Source of the DNA: Suillus spraguei
Lineage: Eukaryota > Basidiomycota > Agaricomycetes > Boletales > Suillaceae
Reading direction: 5' to 3'
Length of the DNA: 64,000 nucleotides
Assembly: GCA_016800925.1 (NCBI GenBank)
Contig: JABCPU010000212.1
Location: 1 to 64,000, forward strand
The position numbers and the translations under genes were made by a program. Under the pieces are notes generated by a model, which was given only the letters and a program-made list of their open reading frames with translations, had not been told where the DNA came from and searched no databases. Shown here piece by piece: positions 1 through 12,027 of the stretch. Position 1 is the first letter of the stretch. Each line of letters starts with the position of its first letter.

Positions 1-130
1 ACCCTGCTTTGCTTACAGAGATTGCTGACAAAGCATCTTACTACTTGACACCCAATGGTAAATCAATGTGATGAGATGAGTTCTCACCACCACGTCTTGA
101 TGCCAACTTAAATGTACATATAGTTTAATC

Positions 131-2104
131 ATGCCTCCACGCTTCAAGTACAACTTGCAAGGCCTTGACCCAAAAGAGCAGCAAACAGAACGAAAAAGGA
201 TATGGCTCGCCAGACAAATGCAAGATCCCGAGGGTGCCGAAAGGATCAGAGCCCAAAATCGCGCTAGTAAACGAGCTCAGCGACATCGCGAGAAGATGTT
301 GAAAATCTTGAAAGACTCGGAATCTTCTGACCAGGGCGCAGAACCTCCTCGATTTCGCAGGAAAAGGCCGGAAAACACGGCTTCAGAAGGTCCTTCCATT
401 CAGCACCCCATTACCGTGGCAAGAACCACATCTATCAATGATAGCCTCATAGACCCCGTACTCAGAAACCCAATACAACATCGTCGCATGGCAGACGCTA
501 ATGTCATGACTGACCCACCTCAATGCATCCCAGACACACCCTATCCCCTATTTCCTCCTAGCCTAGACTTTATATCCGGCATCCTCGGTGTTGAGGTGCC
601 GGAAGAATCTGGAACAGTTACTTGGGCTGATGGGCGCAGGACGGTGCTTCCCTGTGTCATGAGTGAAGGCATCAATATATGCGAGGACAATGATGCCGCC
701 ATGGTGCGGTTCCTCTCCAAGTTTCCGGAGTCAAAACCTTCCTCAAACAATGTCGTTCATCTCAACCGTGATGGCTTGACAAAAAATCAATTACAGCAAT
801 CCATCAGTGAAGCCCTTAGCCACAACAAACCTGTTATTATGCGGGGCGGCGCAGCAATATTGTCCCTGTATTGGATGTAGAATATTTAGAAAATTTTTTG
901 GGATATCGCCTCGGATGCGCGTTACTATACACGGTCTGTCTGCCGGTTTTGTTTGCTTTACAACTCAACTTTTCCAACAGACGTCGCCAAACGAGTAAAT
1001 AACTTCACATATCCCCACAAACAAGGGACAATACAACAATTCCTGGATGACATAATCAACCCTTCCAAAATTCAATGCATACTTGACCTGCCTCTCTCGC
1101 ATGTAGGCCTCCCGCCAGAGCTCCAGTGAGTTCAGTATTCTTTCCTGTTACTGTTCCTAACTGACCATTTTATAGGCTTCTAGACCACGGCCTCGTATAT
1201 GGCTGGAACCAGACCACGGTTGATTGTCCCGTTCGCAGTGGCAAAGTTCACCCAGACAACTTTACCACGAAGTCCTGGGCATTACTCCACCACGCGGGAT
1301 TCGTGTCCTACCCTCATCATGATTCTGATGGTGCCATGACATTCGTCCGGATTGAAACGGGTATCAAGTTCTGGGTCGTTTTCCGCCCAAACACACATTC
1401 AATCGAACATCCCTTCAAAAGGCGCAGATTTTGTTTGCCAACTTCGCCAAAAACCAGGAGGAGATACTTTTTACTTGGGATGCAGAAGTCATCACACTGC
1501 TGGATGGCGACATGCTGTAAGTGTCCTTTGAGATTTGTTCTGGAGGTTGGCTCAGAATTTAAAGTTTTCAACCTGCTGGCCAAGTTCATGCTGTATACAC
1601 TCCTAAGAAATCGTTCATCACTGGCGGACACTTCTATAACTTCGGATCTTTACATCTGACTGAGATGTCTCGCTACATTGATGCTCACAAAGCACAGTTC
1701 CTCACCAATCAGGTGCATGACAATGCTCTGGAGACATTCCAGAGGATGATGATAGCCCTGCCTCGACTCCCACCTAGCTTTGGTAAGCCATCAAATTATC
1801 TTGCGATGTAATCTTAAATTGCTTCGAAGAACTACATCATAGGGCGCTCGTCGGGCTCTGCTTGATGGTGATCAACCGTGATAAGTACAAGGCTTTGAAT
1901 AACGACCAGGCATACAAAATCATCGCATCAGAGAGCGCAGAAAGAGCAGTCTCTATTGCCACAGCAATTATTTCTCATTTTTACATAGATATAACCACGG
2001 CGCAGCGATCCTACCGTTCCGGCGATCAAAGCGACCCGGGTGAGCCAGTTTCACAAGAGGAACTTTCATCATGTCTTCGACCATTCATGTCTCTGATTAC
2101 ATGA
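131..2104 (+). CDS. JmjC-domain 2OG-Fe(II) oxygenase-like protein, frame-broken
   Basis: Five exons can be read with introns 934-980, 1126-1175, 1517-1564 and 1783-1829 (47-50 nt, GT-AG). The N-terminus is basic and Arg/Lys/Gln-rich. The JmjC core follows: the KPVIMRGG entry strand, an HHD (HxD) iron motif at 1315-1323 in the context YPHHDSDG, and the PAGQVHAVYT strand with the distal His just after 1564. By family knowledge such folds are Fe(II)/2-oxoglutarate hydroxylases or histone demethylases; the substrate here is unknown. Three single-base losses break the frame: near 851-858, in the T6 run 894-899 and in the A4 run 1417-1420. After each break the conserved protein resumes in the next frame. 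It is either a young pseudogene or an intact gene with assembly indels. X1 follows 540 nt downstream on the same strand. Confidence 0.8.
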
Positions 2105-2646
2105 CTATATTTTTCTTGTCACCCAATTGCACGACTGATACCGCATATGCATATGTTGCTTCTATTGGGCATGCCGATTTTTTTCCATTGAGGATGATAA
2201 CCTATGTAGGAGAACACTTTCTAATCTACTGGACCCCCGGCGTCCTGGTTTCTCGAAATCGTGAAGCGTATCCCGACTGTCCGCCGTTCCCGCCGGCCGT
2301 TGCGATTTGACTTGAAGTACTGCTGCTCGGACAAAATGAAAAAACCCTTCATGTTCCGTCCTGATTCATCGTGCGATTTTAAAAATTGACCTGGAGTGGG
2401 TATTTTTGACTGAGTTACATATACTGAAAGCTTGGACAATGTTTAACAGATAGCGTGAAAAAGTGGATCATTATGTAAGGCTGAGATCGCCACATGTGGT
2501 AATTGCTTGTATCGATTGTGTCACTCTCCACAACTATTAAGTTGTACCCAGCACCATTGAAGAGGCGCACCCACTACTCTACCTGACTTTTTTCAATCAT
2601 TAACATTTGATATCTTACTTTTTATCGAAGTTAGCATTTGGCATTC
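2105..2646. other. Intergenic spacer
   Basis: This 540-nt spacer lies between the JmjC gene and X1. I see no conserved coding frame. The ORFs at 2071-2310 (+) and 2221-2439 (-) have no recognisable motifs and overlap each other, so I treat the stretch as promoter or UTR for X1. Confidence 0.5.
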
Positions 2647-5275
2647 ATGTCGAACGCGCCCGTTGGGCACCTTCTAGGACCTTTGCTTCGTAATTCGATG
2701 CAGACGTCCCTTCAAACCCAAGGCATAAAATCGCTTCCCCTACCCCCACACATGCCTTCCACAACCTCAACTGCGTAAGTACCTAATCTTCCCAAACATG
2801 TCAAATACCTTGACTTTCAATTTAAGATCACATGCGAGCAACCGCAACTTTGTCTATTTGAGAGAGACCGACACACTCCTCTTCTCTGCCACGCAGACAG
2901 TGCGTCCCTCCGCTACAGAGGTCAAATTTGATTTCAAGCATGAAGATCCTGACCCCGAGGAATTATTCGAATTGAGATTTGAACTGTCTCAGTATCTACA
3001 GATCGCGGCCACTCCGGATGACATGGAGCTTAAATACATGGGCCCCCTACTCCAGCGTCTTGCCACCATTCAGATAGTCACTCATGGAATAACGCATGCT
3101 CTTTCCGCTGAGCAAAAGACCAGCTGGCAATGGCTGGAGGACACCCTCCATCACGTTGCCTCGGTTTTTAGCACCGATTGCCTGCTCCCCTTACGCTTCC
3201 GTATGCTACCACTTCCATCTTCTTATGGTTACACTCGAAACCACAAGACTTACCGGTACGCTTTGCAATGTGCCAAGAGATCAAGACTGGCATTTCACAG
3301 TCTTTTGGGCCTGGTAAACTTGTTTTACGGACGCGTTCTAGGGAAATACGAGGCCGTTGGTTCCTTTAATTCTCCACGTCCGCCATCGCCATCGCGCATG
3401 CTCCTTGAATCCGGGCTCAGCGAAGCCCACGTTTCAGACATTATGAATGCGTTACGGTCCGAGACACTTGGACGATGTGTCGGTGTAGTTTTAGATCCTC
3501 GCACATCTGAATGGGGATTCCTATTCCCATATCTTAACCGCATACGAGTTCCCGTCTGGCTCAAGGTCGGAAGACAGCGTGGCCCATATAATCCCAAGAC
3601 TTTCAAGTCTGATCAGTTTAAAATGGCCACGCCTCGCGAAGACGAAAAGCTCAGGATTGGCACTATCATCAACAAGGCCATCTCGGAGGAAGTTATTTCC
3701 GAACCGTCTGACGTCAATTTGGATAGTCTTCACCGATGGAATGCACTCGTTGACACCCGAAAAGTAAAGGAGAGGGAGTTCTTTTCTGGCGCCTCCGAGA
3801 CCATCAAGGAACGTGTGCGAAAACGGCTCGAGGATGCTGTCAAATTCATTCTTCCAACAAGACGAGACGGCACAAGGTTCTTTGTGTGGTATCGATCGAG
3901 GAAGGGAAGGTTCCGTGGGGAAATTGATTACGAAGACGCAAAGAAGGAGTTTGAGAGCAGATCGCGAGGGAATTTTGTGTACGACGAAGTGTCCAACCAA
4001 TGGGACATATGTTCCCTCTTTGAAAATGACCCAGACGTCATCCATGATGATGCTGTGGTATACTGTGACCCTGCAGTAGAATTTAACGAAGCGAAGATTC
4101 AGGAGACTATGGCTCCCATTCCAGCTCCAGCTATCAATAAACCTCCCATCCTTCCATCCGACCATAATGACATCGGAAGAAACATCCTTTACAGTGGAGA
4201 CATTCGCGAGGACATTCTGTTCTCTGATTCACTCGAAAATGTTCTTTTTGGTCGATACGGACTTGTTTGTCATGCACAGTCCGAAATTCAATCCCAAGTT
4301 GACTTCACGACTATCGAAGAGCCTCAAATGATCGACACATATACTGTTAGAAAATATCTCATGGAAATGAACCTCCCCCTTCTGCAACAAAAAAACGAGT
4401 TTTCTGTTCAATATTTCGTTTCTTGTCTTGTCCAGGATATCACCCCCCCATCCATAATGTGGGATCTACACCCCGGAAACATCCAGCAACTGATCGAATC
4501 AGACGTGCATTTCAAAGTCCAAACGGTCAAAGATGTGACTTGCACTGGATACATGATAATTCCATGTGTCGAAAAATATTCTCGTCCGTGGAATCTCCTT
4601 ATCGATAGCCCCGTCTCTGTCATTCAATGCATTAGAGAACGATGGGGTCCGTCTCTCGAAGATGTCATTCTCTGCCTGTTCGAACGTGGAATAAAATTCA
4701 AAGTCTTTTGTCATGTCTGGTATCCTCCTGTCCCTCGTCCCAAAACTGTCTTCCAGTCGAACCTACGCTCTCCTGGATGGGAACCTGACAAGTATGAATA
4801 TGTGGACTATGAGCTACGTCGTAATCGATTGCTTAGACTCCCCCATGTCAGAGCTGTTGCTGCCCAAGGTGGTATAATTTGGCGTCTATGTAAACAGGAG
4901 CTCGCTAGCGATATACCAAGTGGTCCTTCTAGAGACGTCCATTTTTTTGCTGATATGTCTCAGAATAAATCCCATCAGTATCTCTTTGATACTTTGACTC
5001 AGGCGGAGATTGAGACACTATGTGGCTTATATTATGTCGGCACAGGTATGTGATTGCTTTGCAACTCTAACTTGATTGTCCTTACCTGCTCATTTACAGG
5101 CAGAGGTGACCAAATAACTACATTGTCATGGTGGCCTACCCCCACACTGTGGTCTACATCTGGCCTAGACGTGGGTTACTGGACACATTCCGCCGAAAAA
5201 AATGTTCCAGTCCAGGCTTACTGCCATACGCGAAGGACGGGCAAAGTTACTAACGACTCGAAAATGGAAGGGTGA
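2647..5275 (+). CDS. Uncharacterised protein X1 with C-terminal module shared with X2
   Basis: I choose the ATG at 2647 over 2798. A short first exon (2647-2774), a 52-nt intron (2775-2826, GTAAGT...TTTAAG) and a second exon that joins in frame give a Pro/Ser-rich leader running into ASNRNFVYLRE. A second intron is 5047-5099. The protein is about 790 aa with no signal peptide, membrane span or known catalytic motif. I do not recognise its function. The C-terminal ~250 residues align with X2 through KVF..., LRLPHVRAV, GGIIWRL and a Trp-rich tail (WWP, GYW). One extra A in the A7 run at 5196-5202 probably truncates it: one frame over, the reading continues to a stop at 5346-5348 and there resembles the last ~30 conserved residues of X2. 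The upstream neighbour is the JmjC gene. Confidence 0.8.
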
Positions 5276-5634
5276 ATTGAGTTTTTACAAGAATCAAACA
5301 AGGAAATTCATCACTGCTGTCGAAAAGCAATGTGTAACGTTACTCTAGAACTATTACATGTGTATAAAGACCTTGTAACTGTTTTTTATTACAAATATAC
5401 TGTGTCGCTACAAATACTGCATGCTATGGTCTCTCATAATTTATGACTTGTCATGACCGACCGACCGACTTATGAGATAAACCTATAAGATTGATTTATG
5501 AAGGATCTTTAATTGACTGACTACACTACTGATGTAACTCAGGTACTATATACTATAATTATGCAAGTATAACATAAGCTCGTCGACGAAAAGAATAAGT
5601 CCGAAATGAATGGAAATAGAAGATAAATCTAAAT

Positions 5635-5795
5635 GGTGAAAGGAAGTCATGGAATTCAGTGACTATGTCATGGATGTCATGGATGTTTGCAGAGCAACTC
5701 GTGTTACTCAAGTCATTGAAGTCAATCAAAGGTCAGGGAAGGTCAGTTAAAGGTCAGGGAAGGTCAGTCAAAGGTCAGGCAAGTGAATGACTAAA
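5635..5795 (+). repeat. Partial copy of the arm repeat (GTCAG-rich)
   Basis: It shares the block beginning GGAATTCAGTGACTATGTC and the following short GTCAG-type repeats with 11436-11570 and, inverted, with 13945-14020 and 24060-24150. It links the Ulp1/X2 locus to the inverted-arm element family found further right. Confidence 0.6.
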
Positions 5796-6334
5796 GGAGT
5801 GATCCATCCATACACATCAAAATTGACATACCTGATGTTTTGGACCGACTACTAACTTTACCTGGTACTTACATAATCGCACCAAGTCTTAATTAATTCC
5901 CAGCCAAAATTTCGCTGTGAAACGTATTCGGCGCAAATGTCTTAGTAATATGTTGGAGTCAGTCTGGTCAGTTTTTAAATAGCCACGTATGCAATGTATG
6001 AATTAAGATAAGTAACCATGATGGGCAGATTCGCTAACATATGGACATAATCAGTAAAGAAAGTAAAGGTTGAACGTTGAATCATCGTATGCAGAAAGCC
6101 AATCAGGTCGATGTGGACACTTCATAAACTCGTAGATATTAAATATTTCAGTATCTATATTTCTATTATAGCTATATGGACGTATTGTGTGGATCATGTT
6201 CTGGTTGTAGGTCTCCTAGACTGGTCACAATTGGTCAGCTTTGCGAGTTCCATCTTAAGGTTCACTTGCACATTCGACTTCTTCAGCTCTAAGCATCTGG
6301 CTTCTAATATTCGTCAGTGATACATTCTCACAAC

Positions 6335-6586
6335 GTCAAACACTTTGCTTGACTTCAGTCATTGGACTACATATTCTCATTACTCTTTATAATACACCCT
6401 TCGTCTAGTTTTTGCCTGAGATCCCTTCTGTCTTGTTATCAAACGTTTTGTTTGACCTTAAATCATTTCTCCGTCACTACGTCGAACACTTTGTTTGACT
6501 CTTGCCTTGTATCTCTCTCTCTGGACATCTAGCTTGTAATCTCCAGCTAGTCATCCATTCCCACACTGTCGAACGCTTCGTTTGAC
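6335..6586 (+). promoter_or_regulatory. Cluster of four 19-nt dyad motifs upstream of the Ulp1 gene
   Basis: Copies start at 6335, 6438, 6481 and 6568. The best is GTCGAACGCTTCGTTTGAC (6568-6586). The half-sites GTCRAACG and CGTTYGAC are near-perfect reverse complements around a 3-nt spacer. The inverse complement of the same word is the core of the minisatellites at 12.8-13.7 kb and 23.1-23.7 kb. It sits 60-310 nt before the proposed start codon at 6645. A regulatory role is inferred; the repetition is visible. Confidence 0.45.
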
Positions 6587-6644
6587 TTCAAGTTATCTTC
6601 TCCGCTGTATCCCTCGTGAAAAAATACCAGTGGTCAGACCTACA

Positions 6645-9134
6645 ATGATTGGAAATGCACCTCGCAAGCGGCTTGCAGTTATGTCCGTTCGACGACCAGT
6701 TCCTCAGGCCCATCCTATCGATCCTCCTTCTTTCGGTACGTCCATATAGTCAATATATAATTTTAGTGTCTAATCCTCCTCTAAAGATGAGGGAACAATA
6801 TGTTTAGAAGCATCGACTCGTGGTACCAATCCACGGGAAGATATGGAGTACATGTCTTCGCGCCCAAAACGGACCCCTCTAAGTAAGTCGACAGTGTATT
6901 TTTTTTATTCTCGTCTAATTCAGTCGTCAGTTGTGATGGCACAGCCTGTCAAATTCTGGCCAGATGGAGAGGAGCCTCCCTTTACAGGTCAAAAAGCTCG
7001 TAAACGCACATTTGTCACCGAAGGCAAAGGAAAACCCAGCAAGGAGATAACTGCAAACCACCCTGAGATCGATCGCCTCAATAATGCCCAACGATCGAAG
7101 CAGATATTCCACCCAAAAACTGGTGACATTTTATTGTACCACGATTATTCAGATTACGAAGACAGCGAATCTGACTTTGATAACGAATACTTCCAAATTA
7201 TGGACGATGTACATGTCAATTCTGGTCAGGCAACTAGTCTAGTGTGTGGTTCAAAAACCGCTCGATCGAGTGACGATGATGACGAGGAGGAGGTAGAAGT
7301 TTATGATGGTGTCGTCATGACATCTGTCAATGCAACTCCCCGATGCCAGCCACTGGAATGCCAGTCGCCGGAATTCATCCTCTTAAACCAGTCCCATTCC
7401 AAGAACCCATTAGCCCATCTCGAAACAGCTCACCATTGGATCAAGAGAGGAAAGAAATTTCCACTCACCACGCCGTCCACACCATATGCCCTTCAGCAAT
7501 TGTGCACGGCAGTTTTAACTGTTCCTACGAAGATATTAGAACAGATACTCCCTCCAAAAGATATCTCTGTGAAAGACTTTATCGACTTCCCGGTACCTAA
7601 CATTTCGATGCTGTGTTCTGAGGGTTCTATAACCTTTCGAGAAGGACTGCCTACAAGCGAGGTTTTACCTACTACGGAACTGCCTCGAATGACTGACGTC
7701 ACAGTCCTTCGTGATAAATTTGGACAAGCCCTTCTAGATGGGAAGTGCTCGATATTCGATCCCCGCTTCAAAGATAAACTACTACCTTTGTGGACGATCG
7801 AATTCTGGTGGCAGTTGCACCTTGTACACAACAGCCAGGCGCAATGGAAAAATGCACAGCGTTGGATACAGAGGCTAGCCAATGCAAATTTAGATGTGCA
7901 TATTTTCCGCGAGGCAGCAAACCAATTATGCAAATTACCTGCGAACGGTTGCCTCCGTGGTCCCGCTGCACACTCTGGCAGACGCACCCATCCCCTTATG
8001 CACCTGCTATCGGACTCTCAGTGGCTGTCAGAGCTTGTAATTGACGTTATGGTTGCAATCTAGTCTCTCGTCTAGATACTGATCAAACCGACTTCGTCAT
8101 TGCCTCGACCGACTTCAGTGATGCCCTCCTCTCCGCCAAAACAATTTCATACCACGATAAACCGCATATCAAGCTACTGGAATTCGAGAATGCAGCAAAG
8201 AAGTATAGATACCTTTGTGCTCCTGTGCATCTTTCTCTAGAGTCGCATTTTATTGCATTTGAAATCGACTTTCAGTCCAGGACTTTTCAATATGGTGAGC
8301 GTCCCCGTTTATTACTCTTCTATCTAACAAATTCACCTCAACACAGGAGATTCTCTTAATCGAAAACGGGTAACCGGTGCAAAACACATCATTACGAGGC
8401 TCCAATGGTGGTTTGAAAAACGATTCAACGGCAAATTCACCGACTTGGGACCTACACTTCCACACGGTCAGCAGAAGGATTACTGTTCATGTGGACTATT
8501 CGCAATCAACACGATAGAGCATCGCGTATTTGGATATCCACTAGGCGTGCCTAACCCTGCGTTTGAAAGAGCCAGATGGTTTGCCTTGACCGCAAAAGAT
8601 CAGATTCTAGATCGAAAGGGACCTGGTTCTCCGGAGGTTTTACCTGCTGCAAGTATTGATGTGTTGCCATCGGGCCAGGATGACGCAAGACAGGATTCTG
8701 AGACTTATAGCATAAAAGACACAAAGAACTTGTATGCAGAGCAAGAAGCAGAACGTCGAGCATCACGGAGTGATACCTCAGGGACTGTCGAGCAGGAAAG
8801 CATTGGGATGATAAAGAATGAGAGTCTAGAACAGGAGAGGGCGGAGAAGAAAAAACTCGAGATTGAGAAGATAGAGAACAAGAGGATGGAGAAGGAGAGA
8901 CTCGAGAAGAAGATATTTGAACACGAGAAGGCGGAGAGGAACAAAGAGGTGCATGACATTGTCATGGATGATGGTGATAGCAAGGATATTCACCCCGGTT
9001 TGCAAGTTACTTTGTCTCAATCCCTCGAGATGGAGGTCGAACCTGGTGAAATTCCTTCGCACTCTAATGCCACTTGTCTCTATGAAGGCAAAGGCAAGGC
9101 CACCGATCACAGAGATCAATCGCTGATTATATGA
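6645..9134 (+). CDS. Ulp1/C48-type SUMO-protease-like protein with coiled coil, frame-broken
   Basis: Starting at the ATG at 6645, introns are 6736-6786, 6883-6930 (acceptor chosen because 48 nt keeps frame) and 8295-8346. The N-terminal half is acidic (a DDDDEEE stretch) and uncharacterised. The catalytic part has the C48 order: His in LESHFIAFEID, Asp in the following GDS, and Gln and Cys in QQKDYCSCGLF (Cys codon 8490-8492). A Glu/Lys-rich coiled coil (KLEIEKIENKRMEKERLEKK) follows. Family members remove SUMO or similar tags. A single-base loss near 8050-8057 breaks the frame just before NLVSRLDTD. Up to three further shifts between about 7930 and 8000 are possible, because neighbouring frames there read as more protease-like. 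The stop overlaps the X2 start by four bases. Confidence 0.75.
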
Positions 9135-10741
9135 GAAGATTTCCTCCTCGCAATGTATTATCGAATTACAGAGACCCGGATGTCCATCGTCCTTCTTCCT
9201 ATAGGGACTATCACTCTGTTCAGCGGCACTACGACATCTCACTTCCTCGTGGTCGATCCCGTTCCCCAGTTCGCTCCACTTATTACAATCGTTCACGCTC
9301 GCCCGTTCGTCTAGTCTCTCCGCGACATCGTCCTTCTTCCTACAGGGACTATCCCTCTTTTAGGTGGCACCATGGCATCTCACCTCCTCGTGGTCGATCC
9401 CGTTCTCCAGTTCGCTCTACTTATCACAATAGTTCACGCTCGCCTGGTAGAGCTCGAACTCGAGTAGAATATCAATTGTCTACATACTATAACCAGAGTT
9501 ATAGTCGTCAAAGAAGCCATCGCTGTAAGTTTTCATTGAATTTCATGCTGACCCATTACTGATATATATCATTATAGCACCCTCTCCTTGTCGTGGCCCT
9601 TTATCAGGGCGTAAACCTTCAACGAACCAGCATTGTGAGTGTCCAGTTCATTGATGCGAGCATAGAATTAATTTTGATGCGTGTTGCTCTCATCTCTGCG
9701 TCAGGTCCTTCAACGCGAGTATCGTCTGTTATGGAGTCAATACATGGTTCCCTCCAATTCAACGCGAGCGTAATATCGGTTGCAGCTTTCGACAGGACAC
9801 CACTCACGCCTGCTGATACAACAACCACTCGGTGGATCATTGAGAACACAAATGGCTTGAAGGGGTTCAACTTGCCAAATCCACTTTCCTCGTCGTTGAC
9901 CAGCCCTCTTATACAAAATCGAATCCTCCACCTGATCTGCAACCCTCCATACCAGCTTTTAAGGGTGATCTCTAGGGGTAGATTAACTATCTCAAAGAGA
10001 ACCGAATTAAGACTTTGTCTGTGGAGAGCACAATATCCGGATGTACCACTATGGTTTTTTGCAATCCGTTGTCTCTCTCTCGGGCTTGATTGGCGAGTAT
10101 TTGTCAACCCACACCACCTCGTCGGCCCTCTTTATGGAGTTCCTGCTCCCCGCCCCACATATCTTAACGAAAATTATCCCCTGCTTGATCGTACGCACGG
10201 CGATGTGCTGAACAAGTACGAGGATAGGGTCAAATACTTTTTGCGTCTTCCCTTCGCGCGGCGTGTGTTTACAAAAGGTGGTTTGTTGTGGCGGCTAGCG
10301 GTGCACTATGGACCCGACGACCTCTTTTTTGCCGCTTTATCTGGCCCATCAGCTGATGCTTCTATACACAGCAATGTCGATTTGAATGGCACGGACATCG
10401 ACGATACAATCACAGAAGATCACGTTGATCTTCTTATAGGCCTTACCAGTGACAATCATTCTTTGTGGCCTCCCTTGAAGTTCTTTGAGATGTACCAATC
10501 ATGGGAAGGCGAGTGGTCCCCAAATTGGGAGACCTGGTTTATGGAACGTATCGATGCGATTCATAATCGCAGTAAATCAGTCTTTGTTCACCGTCATAAG
10601 TGGTCCAAGAAGCCTCGTCGACACACCGCGATTGCATATAGTAAACAGAGTACACCTGGAACAGAAGCTCATGCGGGGCGATTATGCGAACAGGTCAATC
10701 AGCTGCATCCTTTCATTGGTTCATTTACAACTTTAGGTTAG
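9131..10741 (+). CDS. RS-rich protein X2, C-terminal paralogue of X1
   Basis: Exons are joined across introns 9525-9577 and 9635-9704, both in frame. The first exon encodes two near-copies of a ~44-aa unit containing PRGRSRSPVRSTYYN and RPSSYRDY, an RS-dipeptide region like those of splicing or nuclear-speckle proteins. The rest matches the C-terminus of X1 in order: WRVFV, FLRLPFARRVFTKGGLLWRL, LWPPLKFFE, then WETWFMERIDAIHNRSK. Function is unknown. The ATG overlaps the Ulp1 stop (ATGA, 9131-9134). Going from one frame to the other needs one missing base, the same kind of lesion seen throughout the window. X2 may therefore be the C-terminal part of one Ulp1-coiled coil-RS-X protein. Confidence 0.75.
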
Positions 10742-11089
10742 GGTTGTTTAGATATCAATGCCTTTGTCACAATGGCATATTACTTTATCTACGTATATCT
10801 ACACTGCATGACGGATATGCATTTGTTTTATAACAACTTTTAGATCAATTTTATTGTCCTTTGAGGTCAAAGACACTATGTAGTACATAGCCCTATTTCA
10901 GGGGGGGCTTACTCCCACTTGAACTATCGTATGTTGGTGATATTCATTGACTTCTGTGTGGACAGCAAGTCCATCAGGCAAGAGTCAGTCTGATATCAGT
11001 CAGTCAATACCCAGCACTGCACGCCATCAGGTCCCAAAACAATAAAATCATCTTGGTGATACCAGGATTATTTGGATTCATGCAAGTAG
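10742..11089. other. Non-coding stretch after X2
   Basis: I see no coding frame. A G8 run at 10902-10909 and scattered GTCAG words are the only notable points. Confidence 0.4.
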
Positions 11090-11600
11090 ATAAAGCCACA
11101 TGGAAGAAACCGAAATGCAAGTGAGCACAAATTATTGATATCTGATAGCACCGGTGCTTTCTATAATGCCGTAAATTATTGTCTGAGGATGACATTTCCA
11201 TTGGCTAATCATATGAAATCTATGTCTACTCACCTTGAAAAATCATGCACTATGTATCATACATAAATCAAGGTTTCTCTTCAATTTTTTCCTCATTTGT
11301 GAATTATCTAGACATGTAGAAATTTGTATACATAACATTTTTGTTCACACTTGACTTTACCTGAGCTTTACCTTGTTTGGTATTTACTTCATCAAACTAG
11401 TTCTTGATTACCACAAAAACCATAGTACAAGGAAGTTGTGGAATTCAGTGACCATGTCATGGATGTCATGGTTATCTTGTGTGACTCAAGTCAGCCAAGT
11501 CAGTCAAATGGAATGTCAGTCCAGTCTTTCAGGGTCAGGCAAGTAAGCAGTAAATAAGTCAATCAAGTCAGTCAATTAATTGAACTTCACTGTCATTACT
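11090..11600 (+). repeat. Left inverted arm of the small element (copy 1)
   Basis: About 390 bp here is matched in inverted orientation by 13990-14400. Shared blocks include GCCGTAAATTATTGTCTGAG, CATACATAAATCAAGGTT, TAGAAATTTGTATACATA and TCATGGATGTCATGG. A third copy in the same orientation lies at 15480-15860. It ends in GTCAG-rich repeats and TTAATTGAACTTC, also found at 19198-19210. Confidence 0.75.
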
Positions 11601-12027
11601 TTTTTTATTTTTTATTCTGATTAGGGTCCTATTGAGAGAGTACTCTATGGAGGATAATACGATCTAGTCTAAGGGCCCCCAGTGCCCTGTGCATATCTCC
11701 AAATTCGCGAATGTCATTACTTTTCAGATTGAGTATTGAAAACTCGTTTGGAATGTCTTGTCTTATTTGTATCCTAACTACGTCGATATGTTTCTTGTCA
11801 CTATCACCTTTCACTTATCCCATATCTCTCTCGTTTTGTTCCCCTTCCCCTTCGAACTGAAATCCAGCCTTGCACTTTAGAAAATTTGTAGCATTTATCT
11901 GGCACTATAACTTCAATTGTGCCACACACTTCTCTGGGCCTTTCAATACGACATGAAATTTACTCCAGCAGGCATTGGCGTATACCTTACAAATCAGTTA
12001 TGTCAGTCCTGTGACATATCTCAACTC
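11601..12027. other. Unassigned interior of the small element
   Basis: No gene is visible. The last ~40 nt (CAGTTATGTCAGTCCTGTG...CTCAACTC) match 22365-22400, the sequence just 3' of the 2OG gene in the large element. This suggests that an internal deletion or replacement removed the gene from this copy. Confidence 0.45.

Larger units (their letters stand above)
5276..6644. other. Intergenic region with arm-like repeats upstream of the Ulp1 gene
   Basis: There is no supported coding frame. Around 5640-5790 the sequence resembles the inverted arms of the elements at 11.1 and 15.5 kb (TCAGTGACTATGTCATGGAT, then repeated AGGTCAG/AGTCAG words). The last 320 nt carry four copies of a 19-nt dyad motif, listed separately. 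A 69-aa ORF at 6111-6320 has no features that support it. Confidence 0.5.
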
